From Ruminiclostridium sufflavum DSM 19573 (lineage in GTDB: Bacteria > Bacillota > Clostridia > Acetivibrionales > DSM-1351): a stretch of DNA of 64,000 nt. The stretch spans positions 62,001 through 126,000 of the forward strand of contig NZ_QKMR01000007.1 in the NCBI RefSeq assembly GCF_003208175.1, read 5' to 3'. The position numbers were made by a program, and so were the translations under genes. This document shows positions 27,419 through 36,259 of the stretch, piece by piece (positions within the stretch are counted from its first letter, which is position 1; the number at the start of each line of letters is the position of its first letter). Below the pieces are notes generated by a model, which saw only the letters and a list, made by a program, of their open reading frames with translations, was not told the DNA's origin and ran no database searches.

Positions 27419-28366
27419 ATGAGCAGTTCACCACTTATTTCGGTAATAATTCCTATGTATAATACCGTTAAATATATTAAGCAAACTGTAGAAAGTGTGC
27501 TGGCTCAAACCTACAGCAGCTTTGAGGTTATTATTGTTGATGACGGCAGCACAGACGGAAGTGGGGAAATCGTGAAAACATTGATGCTGAAGGATTCCAG
27601 AATCAAATATATTTTTCAGTCCAATCAGGGAGTTTCTGCTGCCAGAAACAATGCTATCGTACATTCTCAAGGTGAATATCTGGCTTTTTTGGACAGCGAT
27701 GACTTATGGCTTCCGGACAAGCTGGAAAAGCAGGTGTGCAGGCTTTCAGCTGCCGGCATGGATGGATGTTACTGCGGTTATCAATACTTTTGTGAAGCTT
27801 CAAAAGGCGACCGTTTTCCCAGGCGGTATTTTGAAGGTAAAATATTGCTGGAGGTGATAAAGGAAAAGGTCTTGGTCTGGACCAGTACTGTTGTAATAAA
27901 AAGAGCTGTTGTAGTAAGCAATGCAATTGCTTTCAGGACAGGTCTGAATTGGGCGGAGGATATGGATTTTTTCTGCCGGCTTATTTATAAATGTAACTTT
28001 TGTTGTGTCAAGGAGGTTCTTGCACTATACAGACAAAGGCCAAACTCACTTTCGGCCTCTCCGGACAGACTGCCCGAGATACAATTATGGAAGGAGTTTA
28101 TGCAATGGGTGAAGGCTGCCCCTTCATCAGACCTATACAATAAGCAGGATATTGAAAGAGCCATATACAGCTACAGGCTTCCCAGCATTGCAATTTCCTG
28201 CCTCTATCAGAGACTTTCCAATGGAGCCAAGCCTGAGGAGGATTTTTTCAGAAGAGCTCCGCTGCAATTGGTTTTTGCTTACAGGCTAAGCCTGTCCGAG
28301 CCGGGTTTGAAGCTGTTTATAAAAAAACTGCTTATCCGTTTCAGATATGGTTATAAATCTGATTAG
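27419..28366 (+). CDS. Family 2 glycosyltransferase
   Basis: Cytoplasmic GT-A enzyme, 315 residues. The N-terminal catalytic domain shows VSVIIPMYN-like LISVIIPMYNTVKYI, EVIIVDDGSTDGSGEIV near 37-53, and the metal-binding SDD in AFLDSDDLWLPDKL near 89. LNWAEDMDFFCRLI near 175 supplies the acceptor-side ED. There is no membrane segment. AAAAGGAG precedes the ATG. It lies between the pyruvyl transferase and a polymerase-like membrane protein, so it probably builds a wall or capsule repeat unit. Donor sugar unknown. Confidence 0.9.
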   Translation: MSSSPLISVIIPMYNTVKYIKQTVESVLAQTYSSFEVIIVDDGSTDGSGEIVKTLMLKDSRIKYIFQSNQGVSAARNNAIVHSQGEYLAFLDSDDLWLPDKLEKQVCRLSAAGMDGCYCGYQYFCEASKGDRFPRRYFEGKILLEVIKEKVLVWTSTVVIKRAVVVSNAIAFRTGLNWAEDMDFFCRLIYKCNFCCVKEVLALYRQRPNSLSASPDRLPEIQLWKEFMQWVKAAPSSDLYNKQDIERAIYSYRLPSIAISCLYQRLSNGAKPEEDFFRRAPLQLVFAYRLSLSEPGLKLFIKKLLIRFRYGYKSD

Positions 28367-28512
28367 CAATTGAAATTCTATTTATAAACCGATGCTTTTA
28401 GAACTGCTGCAAACGGACAAGAAAATGCATTGAAAAACAGCTGTTTTTGAAATATATTAATATGTGAAAAGTAAATTACTATTTTAATAAAAGATTGAGG
28501 AGAGTAACACGT

Positions 28513-29007
28513 ATGAAAATTGTAAATGAAAAAGGTAAATTATTCGGGTTAATTAATATCGTTGATTTAAGCATTATCATTCTGGTTCTTCTGATTGGAG
28601 CCGTAGTCCTATTAAAAGCAATAGGTACGGATGTGGGTCCTATCACAACTGAGGAAAGTCAGCAGAATATAACGGTGACCTATAGGTGCACCGTAAGAAA
28701 TACTGATCAGATAAAAGCTTTAAAAGAAGGTGATCAGCTTATATCCCTGCTGAAACCGGCGGACGCCTATATCAAATCTATAGCCTATGCAGACTTGCAG
28801 GTACCTATAAGCACAGCCGACGGTAAAGCAGTATACGCTCCGGATCCTGTCAGAAAAGAACTCACTGTTACATTTACGATGAAGGCTGCTAAGGGAAACG
28901 GAATAATAAAGCTTGATAATCAGGATGTTGCAGTAGGTAAGATATTTACATTAAAAACTCATACCTTTGAAACACAAGGAACTATAGAAGCTATTCAGTT
29001 AAATTAG
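28513..29007 (+). CDS. DUF4330 single-pass membrane protein
   Basis: 164 residues. A short cytoplasmic N-terminus (KGKLFGLINIVDL) leads into one membrane helix at about 19-38; the rest is a small extracytoplasmic beta-rich domain. The sequence style (KLFGLINIVDLSIIILVLL) is that of DUF4330 proteins, often coded beside O-antigen ligase genes in Firmicutes. The ATG at 28513 has GGAGAG upstream. The next gene begins 13 bp downstream, so the two are almost certainly co-expressed. Function unknown. Confidence 0.8.
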   Translation: MKIVNEKGKLFGLINIVDLSIIILVLLIGAVVLLKAIGTDVGPITTEESQQNITVTYRCTVRNTDQIKALKEGDQLISLLKPADAYIKSIAYADLQVPISTADGKAVYAPDPVRKELTVTFTMKAAKGNGIIKLDNQDVAVGKIFTLKTHTFETQGTIEAIQLN

Positions 29008-29020
29008 GAGGAATCTTAAA

Positions 29021-30733
29021 GTGTGGAAATATGTATCCAACAGCCTGCTTTTCAGATTCCTGATGTATATTTATAATATATTTTCCAATGCCTTCAGCAA
29101 CAGCTTAGCGAATAAGTGTCTGAAAACGCTGTCAGCATGGAATCAAAGCAGTCTATCATATAAAGCTATACAGAATTACATGGCACAAATGCCTAAATAT
29201 GCCCATTCCAAAGCATATAGATTTTTAGCTTTTTGCGGAAGCAAGCTGGATAAGCTTGCAGGCTGTATAAACTCATGCTATTTAAAAGCATACAAAAATA
29301 GTCTTTTATGTAAAATAATCGGCAGCATTAAAAGCCTTTCTGAAAAATACCTTGGCAGACAATATAAGGTCATACTATATATCATTCTTGCTCTTGCCTT
29401 ATGTACAGCTTGCCTTTTCCTGCCTAAGCTTGCGATTGCCGGTATAATCGGAGTTTTGGCTGTTATATTTATCCTGCGGGATTTTGAGAGAGCAGCTTAT
29501 CTGATAAGTATTTATCCGATACTGTATTATATTGCCGTCAGTACCGACATAGGCTCCTTGGCATCAATATGGGATGAGCTTCTGATTATCTTCTGCATAG
29601 GTGTGTGGTTTTACAGATGGCTTATTGACAGAAGAGATTTTGCATTCAACTGGTCGCCTGTGGACTTTTCATTATTTCAGTTTTTCTTTGTGGCAATAGT
29701 ATTGTTCGTTCTGGCATCCTTTGATTCTCTGGGCTTTGACGGTTTAAGAGCAAATATAGAATATTTGATGTTTTTCTTTATAGTTGTTAAGCTTCTCAGA
29801 AGTGAAAACGGTGCTAAAAATGTAGTTAAAATAATGATTTTTACCGGCATTTTTATGTCTGTGATTGGTATATATCAGTATATCGCCAAGGTTGAAACTC
29901 CAGCATACTGGACAGATAAGGTTGAGGTCACCTCCGGTCCAAGAGTTTTTTCAATAGTAGGCAGCCCTAACGTTTTGGGATGTTTGCTGGCGATGCTCAT
30001 TCCCCTTGCGGTATCTCTCATGTTTTCGGAGAAAAAATTATTGCAGAAGCTTTTATATACATGCGCTGCCGGATTAATGGGTATTTGTATACTGCTTACA
30101 GGTTCCCGCTCATCATGGATAGCACTCGGCCTTGCACTGATTATTTACGCCTTGCTGAGTAAAAGGTACAAGATAATAGCAGGGCTTGTGGTTGTGGCTG
30201 CTTTGGCATACAGCTTTGTTCCCACAGTCCAGAGCAGAATAAGTTACATGCTGGATCCCGAATATATCATAAGCAGCTTCAGGGGAGGAAGGTTTTCCAA
30301 ATGGCCGAAGGCAATGGAAATGTTTTTAAACAGCCCTGTATTCGGTACGGGCTTCGGATTGTTCGGCGGTGCGGTAGCAACAAATAACAAGGTCAAGGGT
30401 GCCTTCTACGTAGATAATTATTATCTCAAGGCCGCTGTAGAAATGGGTATATTCGGCTTTATAGCCTTTATGACAGCCTTGTATAATGGGATAATCTGGC
30501 CTCTGAGAGCTATCGGAAAGGTTGAGGACAAGGTTTCCAAGGGCATTGTCCAGAGCGGCTTCGGAGCAATGATAGGTATTCTTTTTACTAATATAGTCCT
30601 TAATAATTTCGATGCACCTTCCGTAACCACATACTTCTGGACAATATCAGCTGTATGCGTTTATCTGGGTTTTATAAGAAAAGGCCCAAGCAACGTACTC
30701 ACCAAAATTATAGCCCAGAATGAAAGCATATAA
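29021..30733 (+). CDS. O-antigen ligase / Wzy-type polymerase family membrane protein
   Basis: 570 residues. After a polar N-terminal region of about 110 residues there are about ten hydrophobic helices, and the Wzy_C signature lies at about 360-460, including LTGSRSSWIALGLA and NSPVFGTGFGLFG. Such proteins polymerise or ligate lipid-linked polysaccharides on the outer membrane face. The start is GTG (29021) after a strong AGGAGG. The long N-terminal extension before the first helix is unusual for the family. Substrate unknown. Confidence 0.87.
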   Translation: MWKYVSNSLLFRFLMYIYNIFSNAFSNSLANKCLKTLSAWNQSSLSYKAIQNYMAQMPKYAHSKAYRFLAFCGSKLDKLAGCINSCYLKAYKNSLLCKIIGSIKSLSEKYLGRQYKVILYIILALALCTACLFLPKLAIAGIIGVLAVIFILRDFERAAYLISIYPILYYIAVSTDIGSLASIWDELLIIFCIGVWFYRWLIDRRDFAFNWSPVDFSLFQFFFVAIVLFVLASFDSLGFDGLRANIEYLMFFFIVVKLLRSENGAKNVVKIMIFTGIFMSVIGIYQYIAKVETPAYWTDKVEVTSGPRVFSIVGSPNVLGCLLAMLIPLAVSLMFSEKKLLQKLLYTCAAGLMGICILLTGSRSSWIALGLALIIYALLSKRYKIIAGLVVVAALAYSFVPTVQSRISYMLDPEYIISSFRGGRFSKWPKAMEMFLNSPVFGTGFGLFGGAVATNNKVKGAFYVDNYYLKAAVEMGIFGFIAFMTALYNGIIWPLRAIGKVEDKVSKGIVQSGFGAMIGILFTNIVLNNFDAPSVTTYFWTISAVCVYLGFIRKGPSNVLTKIIAQNESI

Positions 30734-30751
30734 TTAAATTAATTACTTATA

Positions 30752-30803
30752 AAAATCCCCTCGTCTCGGCATATTACTGCATATTACTGAACGAGGGGAT
30801 TTA
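30752..30803. terminator. Bidirectional terminator
   Basis: The 12-bp perfect stem AAATCCCCTCGT / ACGAGGGGATTT, flanked by A and T runs, lies between the convergent polymerase and Fe-S protein genes. Confidence 0.9.
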
Positions 30804-30831
30804 TAATTATTTCACAGCAAATAACAATCAT

Positions 30832-32019
30832 CTACTTCAGCACCTTTTTTGCCGCATGCAGCAGTCCGGTTTTCTTTAGTACCTTTGCCGCTGCTTCTGT
30901 CATTTTTCTTTTTGCTGTTATTACTATACTCTCTGAGCAGTATTTATATGCTAATTTGTCGAAAGGAAGCTTGCCAATATCCTCAAAAAACGCCCCTCTT
31001 TTTGGATTCTCTCCGGCAGACCTAAAGGCGGCAGGATTATAACAGACTGCTTTATCAATATCAACCCTTTCTGATACAATCAGGTTCTGAAGCCTGTCAA
31101 GCATCAGCTTGCCTTTGCCGCTGTTTGCAAAAACAAGTGAAGTGCCCTTGTCATCATCCATATGCGGTGCAATCTTCTGAATCCCCCAAAAATCCGCAAG
31201 TGTAATATCACTCTGCCTGTGCAGGGTTTTAAAACTGCATTTGTGACATGACGGCCGCAGACAGGCATCCTTTAAAAATGCCTGCATATATAAGTCCTTA
31301 TCCAGAGTCTGTATATACCGGGTGCCATTATTAAATTCCAATTCCATAGAAAACCTATTCCAGCCTTTGTCCTTGTGTCTGAAATTTGCTCCTTGAACCT
31401 TTGACCCCATATGGCTTTCCTGATATGAAACATATTTCCCCCATGCCCTTGGAGACGGTACTCCGTGGCATATAATGTCTATGCAGAACAAATTATCATA
31501 TTCCTGCTGCAAATAGGCTTTTAATCCTGCTATCTGGCAGGGTGTCCCTGAAAACAATACCTTCCTGTTTTTTTTGAGAAAATTCCCGGCGATTTTATAT
31601 GCTTCTCCTATTTTGCTCTGCACATATTTTGAACCCCTGAAAGCCTTCAGCTGTTCCATTGATTCAGCATAGCTGTGTACAGCTGTCATATCCTTATCCA
31701 GAATAACACCGAATACCACGCCGCCTTCATTAATTATCTGCTCTGCAATCAGTGTGAATATGCCCCCCGAAGAGCTTTCAAGACGAACCTGTTCATTTTT
31801 GCTGTAACAGGCGAATGCCTGCGGCTCATTATCTATATCCTTTTTATTACTCACAGGACATACTTTTTCACAAAGTCCGCAAGCAATGCAGCTCTTCAAA
31901 TCAACTCCGGGATACAAAAAGCCCTCGCTGTCGCTCTCCATATTAATACATTCCTTCGGGCAAACATTAGCACATGCATGACATCCCGTACAGTTATATT
32001 TTTCAGTTATCTTTATCAT
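30832..32019 (-). CDS. Fe-S protein with F420-hydrogenase beta-subunit domains
   Basis: 395 residues. The N-terminus has two ferredoxin motifs, CTGCHACANVCP near 10 and CIACGLCEKVCP near 43, each a 4Fe-4S site. The following FrhB/FdhB-type domain has SSSGGIFTLIAEQII near 81, SGTPCQIAGLKAYL near 156 and CHGVPSPRAWGKY near 184. Such proteins recur in bacterial polysaccharide loci next to pyruvyl transferases, with unproven redox function. No F420 pathway is implied. AAGGAG precedes the ATG. A GT39-like gene is 25 bp upstream in the same direction. Confidence 0.88.
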   Translation of the reverse strand: MIKITEKYNCTGCHACANVCPKECINMESDSEGFLYPGVDLKSCIACGLCEKVCPVSNKKDIDNEPQAFACYSKNEQVRLESSSGGIFTLIAEQIINEGGVVFGVILDKDMTAVHSYAESMEQLKAFRGSKYVQSKIGEAYKIAGNFLKKNRKVLFSGTPCQIAGLKAYLQQEYDNLFCIDIICHGVPSPRAWGKYVSYQESHMGSKVQGANFRHKDKGWNRFSMELEFNNGTRYIQTLDKDLYMQAFLKDACLRPSCHKCSFKTLHRQSDITLADFWGIQKIAPHMDDDKGTSLVFANSGKGKLMLDRLQNLIVSERVDIDKAVCYNPAAFRSAGENPKRGAFFEDIGKLPFDKLAYKYCSESIVITAKRKMTEAAAKVLKKTGLLHAAKKVLK

Positions 32020-32044
32020 TTGAACTCCTTTTAAAGCCTGTTAA

Positions 32045-33502
32045 TTAATGCCCTTCAGCTTCATTCAGAAAACCCGACCCAAATAAAATCAAAACAGGTA
32101 TAACAGGCATATGATATCTGGCCTGTACCTCCAGCAAAGTGTACGATACAAGTATTCCCCCAAAAACCATAAGCAAAACAAGCGCATCATAGCGTTTCTC
32201 TCTAAGCGTATAGAAGCATGAACATAAAGCCATTAATATAACCAAAACATAGAAAAACTGGGCCAGTCCATAAAACGCTCTTGGGTGTGATTTAATTACC
32301 GCCTCTGCCTCCGAGCTGTGAGCTGCTACTGTACTCCAGTAATAGCCATAATTTTCATTTCCCCATAAAATCTCAAATTTATTCTTAATTAAATTCCGGA
32401 GCTGCCCCGGACTGCTTCTCAATCTGGTAAACGCTATCTGCTTTGCCTCCTTATGGACTTTGTCAAAATCATAAGCATTCTTTTCAATTATACCAAAGTC
32501 CTCCTTGTTAAAAACTCCGTTGTACTTAGTATTTGTACCTATCATCAGGTTGAATCCGCCGTCAGATTTTGTTATATCCACTCCTGTGGCCATCTGCACA
32601 GGTATATTTACTATATTGAGAGCTCCGAAATAGCAGATTAAAACAAGGACTATCGACTTGATTCCCAAACCGGTGCTGTTAATAGCCTTTGCCCTGTATT
32701 TCTTATATAGCAAAACAAATACCGCAAAAACAGGCAGCAAAAGCATTGCCATTGGCCTGACAAGCTGCGCGGCAGCCGTAAGCAGGCCTATTCCCGCTAA
32801 TATCAGATTGCCGCTGCCAATTTCATAGTTTTTATAGGTATATCTTTTTATAAACCTCAGAATAAGGAGTAACGAGCCTGTAAACAGCACCATAAACAAA
32901 TGCTCCGATGCAATAACAGAGGTATACATTATTTGTGCGGGCCAGAATGCAGTCATCAATGCGGCTATTCTTCCTGCCTTTTCAGAATAAAGCATTCTTC
33001 CTCCCGCATATATAAGCATTACAAGTATTATCGAAAGGACTGCATTAAACATTTTTGCAACCATCAATCCGGACCCGAATACAGAGTATAAGCCGGCCAG
33101 CACCATACCAAAACCTATTTTGAAAGGAAAGACGGCATAGAAATTGACAAAGCCCTTAAAATTCCCCTGACTTGCACTTACCCCATAGTTATGGATATGA
33201 AGAAAATCCGAGAAGGGCTGAGTATCAACAAAGTATACCCATATCAGCCTTGGAGCAAGCGCGGCAAGCACCAGCAAAATAATAAACAGTCCCGTATTAA
33301 TTTTTGTAATTAAGTTTAACTTACAGCATAAAAATATGCTCGCTGCTGACAGTATCAAATAAATGTATCCCATATACGAGGGCATTTTAACTGCCGACGG
33401 TCCCAAATTACGGACAACGCATACTAAAATCAGCGCCAGTAAGGCAACAGCTCCGCAAATTATTAAGTAAAAAATAATATCTTTAAATTTCAGTTTATTC
33501 AA
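32045..33502 (-). CDS. GT39-like integral membrane glycosyltransferase
   Basis: 485 residues with about 11-13 hydrophobic helices. An early DTQPFSD motif in the first extracellular loop (about residue 93) matches the catalytic Asp region of PMT/ArnT-like GT-C enzymes, which use a polyprenyl-phosphate sugar donor. WPAQIMYTSVIASEHLFM near 193 is also typical. The start is TTG with AAAGGA upstream. It is paired with the Fe-S protein gene (25-bp gap). Acceptor unknown; a surface polymer or protein is likely. Confidence 0.83.
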   Translation of the reverse strand: MNKLKFKDIIFYLIICGAVALLALILVCVVRNLGPSAVKMPSYMGYIYLILSAASIFLCCKLNLITKINTGLFIILLVLAALAPRLIWVYFVDTQPFSDFLHIHNYGVSASQGNFKGFVNFYAVFPFKIGFGMVLAGLYSVFGSGLMVAKMFNAVLSIILVMLIYAGGRMLYSEKAGRIAALMTAFWPAQIMYTSVIASEHLFMVLFTGSLLLILRFIKRYTYKNYEIGSGNLILAGIGLLTAAAQLVRPMAMLLLPVFAVFVLLYKKYRAKAINSTGLGIKSIVLVLICYFGALNIVNIPVQMATGVDITKSDGGFNLMIGTNTKYNGVFNKEDFGIIEKNAYDFDKVHKEAKQIAFTRLRSSPGQLRNLIKNKFEILWGNENYGYYWSTVAAHSSEAEAVIKSHPRAFYGLAQFFYVLVILMALCSCFYTLREKRYDALVLLMVFGGILVSYTLLEVQARYHMPVIPVLILFGSGFLNEAEGH

Positions 33503-33740
33503 TTTAATGTTTCCTTTCTGATAATATGGTTCTCCAAGGCATATTATTAGTATATATTTGTATAAAACATATTACAATATTGAATACTCCTTGAATTTGA
33601 TTTTCGATATTACATATGATATTCTAAGAAAAAGTTTTTAAGAGGCAAATTGATTATTTACAGCTATTTACAGCCAGCATTGGCTTTATTGTTATAAGAT
33701 TAATTTGTTTAAAAATCACATAAAAAGGCAGATTATAATT

Positions 33741-34577
33741 ATGGGTAAAGAAAGTATTTACAAGCAGTATGAACCGGCTGTCACACCGCAAAGCAAAGCC
33801 TTCGGCAAGGTTTATTGGTTCGCTTTTTGTGCAAATGATATGCTGGTTAAGGTTGAAAACGGCAGTTACAGTATCCCTTATATGAACGATTTACGGGAAA
33901 TGAATATTTCTCCTGTCAGAGCCCAGTATCTGGGACTCTTAAAAGGCTGCCCCTGCTATTCAGCAGAAATTGCCTCACAGGATAATATCCCTTTGGGAAT
34001 GGAATTCATACCCTTGAGAGCCCTGTTTGATTTAATTGACATGGATTTATTTCTTTTAGCAGGCAAAGCCTTTCAAATAATACTGTGGGATCAATCTCAT
34101 CAGTTTTGCGGCAGATGCGGTACTCCTACTCAGGAGCTGCCCGGCGAGAGGGCAAAAAGCTGTCCCAAGTGCGGCTTAATCACCTATCCCCAGATTTGTC
34201 CCGCTGTAATAACGGCTGTTTTCAGAGGCGACAAAATACTTCTTGCACATGCCAAAGCCTTTAAGGGAAACCTGCACAGTCTTATTTCAGGCTTTCTGGA
34301 GCCGGGTGAAACCCTTGAGGAATGTGTTCAGAGAGAAATAATGGAAGAGGTGGGCATACGGGTAAAGAATATAAAGTACTTCGGCAGCCAGCCCTGGCCT
34401 TATCCCAATTCATTAATGGCAGGCTTTACAGCTGAATATGAAAGCGGTGAAATAACCGTTGACGGTACTGAAATCGAAAAAGCAGGCTGGTTCAGCCCCG
34501 GCAATCTTCCTGAGCTGCCTTCACAGGTAAGTATCTCAAGGCAAATAATTGACTGGTATATTCAGAAAGGCTTATAA
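33741..34577 (+). CDS. nudC: NADH pyrophosphatase (NudC type)
   Basis: 278 residues. A zinc ribbon CGRCGTP...CPKCG sits near 125-147. The Nudix box GFLEPGETLEECVQREIMEE follows near 190-209, ending in VGI. Downstream, SQPWPYPNSLM near 221 is the SQPWPFPxS signature of NADH pyrophosphatases, which also remove NAD caps from RNA. I start at the ATG at 33741 (MGKESIYK) after AAAAGG; the open frame continues upstream only with a TTG. It stands alone, bounded by a terminator. Confidence 0.92.
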   Translation: MGKESIYKQYEPAVTPQSKAFGKVYWFAFCANDMLVKVENGSYSIPYMNDLREMNISPVRAQYLGLLKGCPCYSAEIASQDNIPLGMEFIPLRALFDLIDMDLFLLAGKAFQIILWDQSHQFCGRCGTPTQELPGERAKSCPKCGLITYPQICPAVITAVFRGDKILLAHAKAFKGNLHSLISGFLEPGETLEECVQREIMEEVGIRVKNIKYFGSQPWPYPNSLMAGFTAEYESGEITVDGTEIEKAGWFSPGNLPELPSQVSISRQIIDWYIQKGL

Positions 34578-34581
34578 GTTA

Positions 34582-34622
34582 CCAAGGAGACAGACTTTTA
34601 ATTTCCTTTGTCCGTCTCCTTA
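34582..34622. terminator. Bidirectional terminator after nudC
   Basis: The stem AAGGAGACAGAC / GTCCGTCTCCTT (one mismatch) lies between convergent genes. Confidence 0.85.
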
Positions 34623-34640
34623 TTTTCTGACTCTTTGTGC

Positions 34641-35330
34641 TTATTTACTCTCTGTGTTATTTCTATCCTTCAGAGCCTCTATTCTTTCTTTTAGTGCTTT
34701 CTCCGCTAGTTCCTCCGATATATTGTCCTTTATAAACTGCACCTTGTTGCTTGCTTTTATTTTACCGTTTTCTATCAGTATATCCCCCTGCTGCGGGTTT
34801 ATAGTAGAACATGGACTATCCTCATAGCTCTCTAAAAAGAATATATGTCTTTCTCCAGTTTGATAGTATACAGTCCCATACATATTACGTTCATCATATT
34901 CAATCTCTTTATAGGCTCCTCCGAATTGCTTGATTTTTACTACGTCTCCGGGAAAATACCTCCCTTTTATAACCTTACTTATTTTGATTTCCGAAACTGT
35001 ATACACATGACTTACCGGTTCCCCTTCCCCCGTCAGGGTATTTACAGTCTTCCCTGTCACCAGCTCTTTTGGGGCATCAACCTCAATAACATCACCTATT
35101 ACGACTGTATCAGCGTATTTATCCGCCTGGTCATAATTTTCATAATACCTGTATGAAGCTAATACACCACCAGGCAATGGTGGATTTACAGATAAGCCAC
35201 TAAATGAAATATTATTATTAAACACCTCCGCTGGTGTCCTTATCATAAAAAAAACTGTTAAAAGCAGCAGTACCAAAAGCAATACACCTATTGAACTGAG
35301 TAATAGTTTCTTATTTTTTATAATTTCCAT
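34641..35330 (-). CDS. Single-pass membrane protein, unknown
   Basis: 229 residues. MEIIKNKK is followed by a hydrophobic helix at about 9-30; the remainder is extracellular. It contains VVIGDVIEVDAPKELV, EIKISKVIKGRYFPGDVVKIKQFGG and ERHIFFLESYED. That order (a bound-value change, a 'flow' statement, a limit) resembles proteins in Bacillus and Clostridium annotated only as hypothetical. The ORF is open upstream, but this Met has a GGTGGG upstream and begins a normal anchor. No function known. Confidence 0.65.
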   Translation of the reverse strand: MEIIKNKKLLLSSIGVLLLVLLLLTVFFMIRTPAEVFNNNISFSGLSVNPPLPGGVLASYRYYENYDQADKYADTVVIGDVIEVDAPKELVTGKTVNTLTGEGEPVSHVYTVSEIKISKVIKGRYFPGDVVKIKQFGGAYKEIEYDERNMYGTVYYQTGERHIFFLESYEDSPCSTINPQQGDILIENGKIKASNKVQFIKDNISEELAEKALKERIEALKDRNNTESK

Positions 35331-35649
35331 AATAAATTGTTCCCACCTTATTTTTACTACAAGCAAAATTTTACCATAATATTCTATATGTATCAATAAT
35401 TCAGTAACTGATATATTCAGAATACATTCCGCTGTACTCAGAATTTTTGTGTCCCAATAGGGCATAGAAGGCATAAAGGAGAAGAGGTATAAAAGCATAT
35501 TGCTCAATTGCTTTCATACCTCTTCTTGAGAAATTATTTATGGTTAAAAAATGCTTTAGGAGGCTAAGTCTCTGTAATCATATCACCTCGCTTCATAATT
35601 CAATCTAATTGAATTTAGTCTAATGTATAGCTCAGGGCCTGATTTGAGC
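35331..35649. other. Intergenic region between hsp20 and the membrane protein gene
   Basis: It holds the hsp20 terminator (35478-35528) and an AT-rich stretch that must carry the promoter for the gene starting at 35330. An open frame continuing upstream of that start is not supported as coding. Confidence 0.5.
35478..35528 (-). terminator. Terminator hairpin after hsp20
   Basis: The 11-bp arms AGAAGAGGTAT / ATACCTCTTCT, extended by AAAGCA/TGCTTT, lie about 120 bp downstream of the hsp20 stop. The trailing T-run is weak. Confidence 0.6.
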
Positions 35650-36087
35650 TTACTGAATTTCAATTCTGCTTTCAATCTTTTTAGACTCACTCTTTGGCAA
35701 TACAATCGACAGAACTCCGTTTTCATATTTAGCCGAAACCTCATCAGCCTTTACATTCTGGACATTGAAGCTCCTGCTTGCAGAGCCGTATCTTCTTTCT
35801 CTTCTGATATAGTTATTCTTCTCTTCCTTTGATTCTTCAGTTTTTTCTACTGAAATTGTAAGCCTGTCATTCTTCAAGTCCAGTTTAATATCTTCCTTCT
35901 TAGCACCCGGGATTTCCGCATCAATTACAAATTCGTTTTCAGTTTCCTTAATATCTGCTTTAATTGAACCGGCACTTACAATTCCCATAAAAGGTTCATT
36001 AAAGAAATCATTAAACATGCTGTCGATATCAAACAAGCTTCCTCTTTCTTGAACATTGTTGTTTCTGAATGGTACTATTCCAAACAT
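35650..36087 (-). CDS. hsp20: Small heat-shock protein Hsp20
   Basis: ATP-independent holdase chaperone, 145 residues. The alpha-crystallin domain spans about 43-140, with EFVIDAEIPGAKKEDIKLDL, NDRLTISVEK and the terminal YENGVLSIVLPK (the A-x-x-x-n-GVL motif). The C-terminal IEI is the short I-x-I tail that links dimers. The ATG at 36087 lies 8 bp after CGGAGG; a GTG three codons earlier would overlap that site. It is under two CtsR-type operators. Confidence 0.95.
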   Translation of the reverse strand: MFGIVPFRNNNVQERGSLFDIDSMFNDFFNEPFMGIVSAGSIKADIKETENEFVIDAEIPGAKKEDIKLDLKNDRLTISVEKTEESKEEKNNYIRRERRYGSASRSFNVQNVKADEVSAKYENGVLSIVLPKSESKKIESRIEIQ

Positions 36088-36132
36088 ATAAAACACCTCC
36101 GTAAAATTTTAATTTATTAGTTGTTTTTTGAT

Positions 36133-36213
36133 TTTGACTTTCCTTGACCTTATGACTATATTATACTCATTACTAATATAAGCTTCAATATTTGATTTTG
36201 ACTTTCTTTGACC
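36133..36213 (-). promoter_or_regulatory. hsp20 promoter flanked by two CtsR boxes
   Basis: On the minus strand: -35 TTGAAG (36188-36183), 17-bp spacer, -10 TATAAT (36165-36160). One CtsR box, GGTCAAAGAAAGTCAAA (36213-36197), is a perfect match to RGTCAAANANRGTCAAA and lies just upstream of the -35. A second, with one mismatch (36149-36133), lies just downstream of the -10. Repression of this gene by CtsR outside heat stress is therefore expected. Confidence 0.88.
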
Positions 36214-36259
36214 TTTATTGTACTTTAAAATTAGTTTATTTAATTTATATCACTCTGTC

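Noticed and set aside
31900-32019. F420-dependent metabolism because of the F420-hydrogenase-type protein
   Set aside because: The family name is historical; no F420 biosynthesis gene is present and glycan context explains the gene better.
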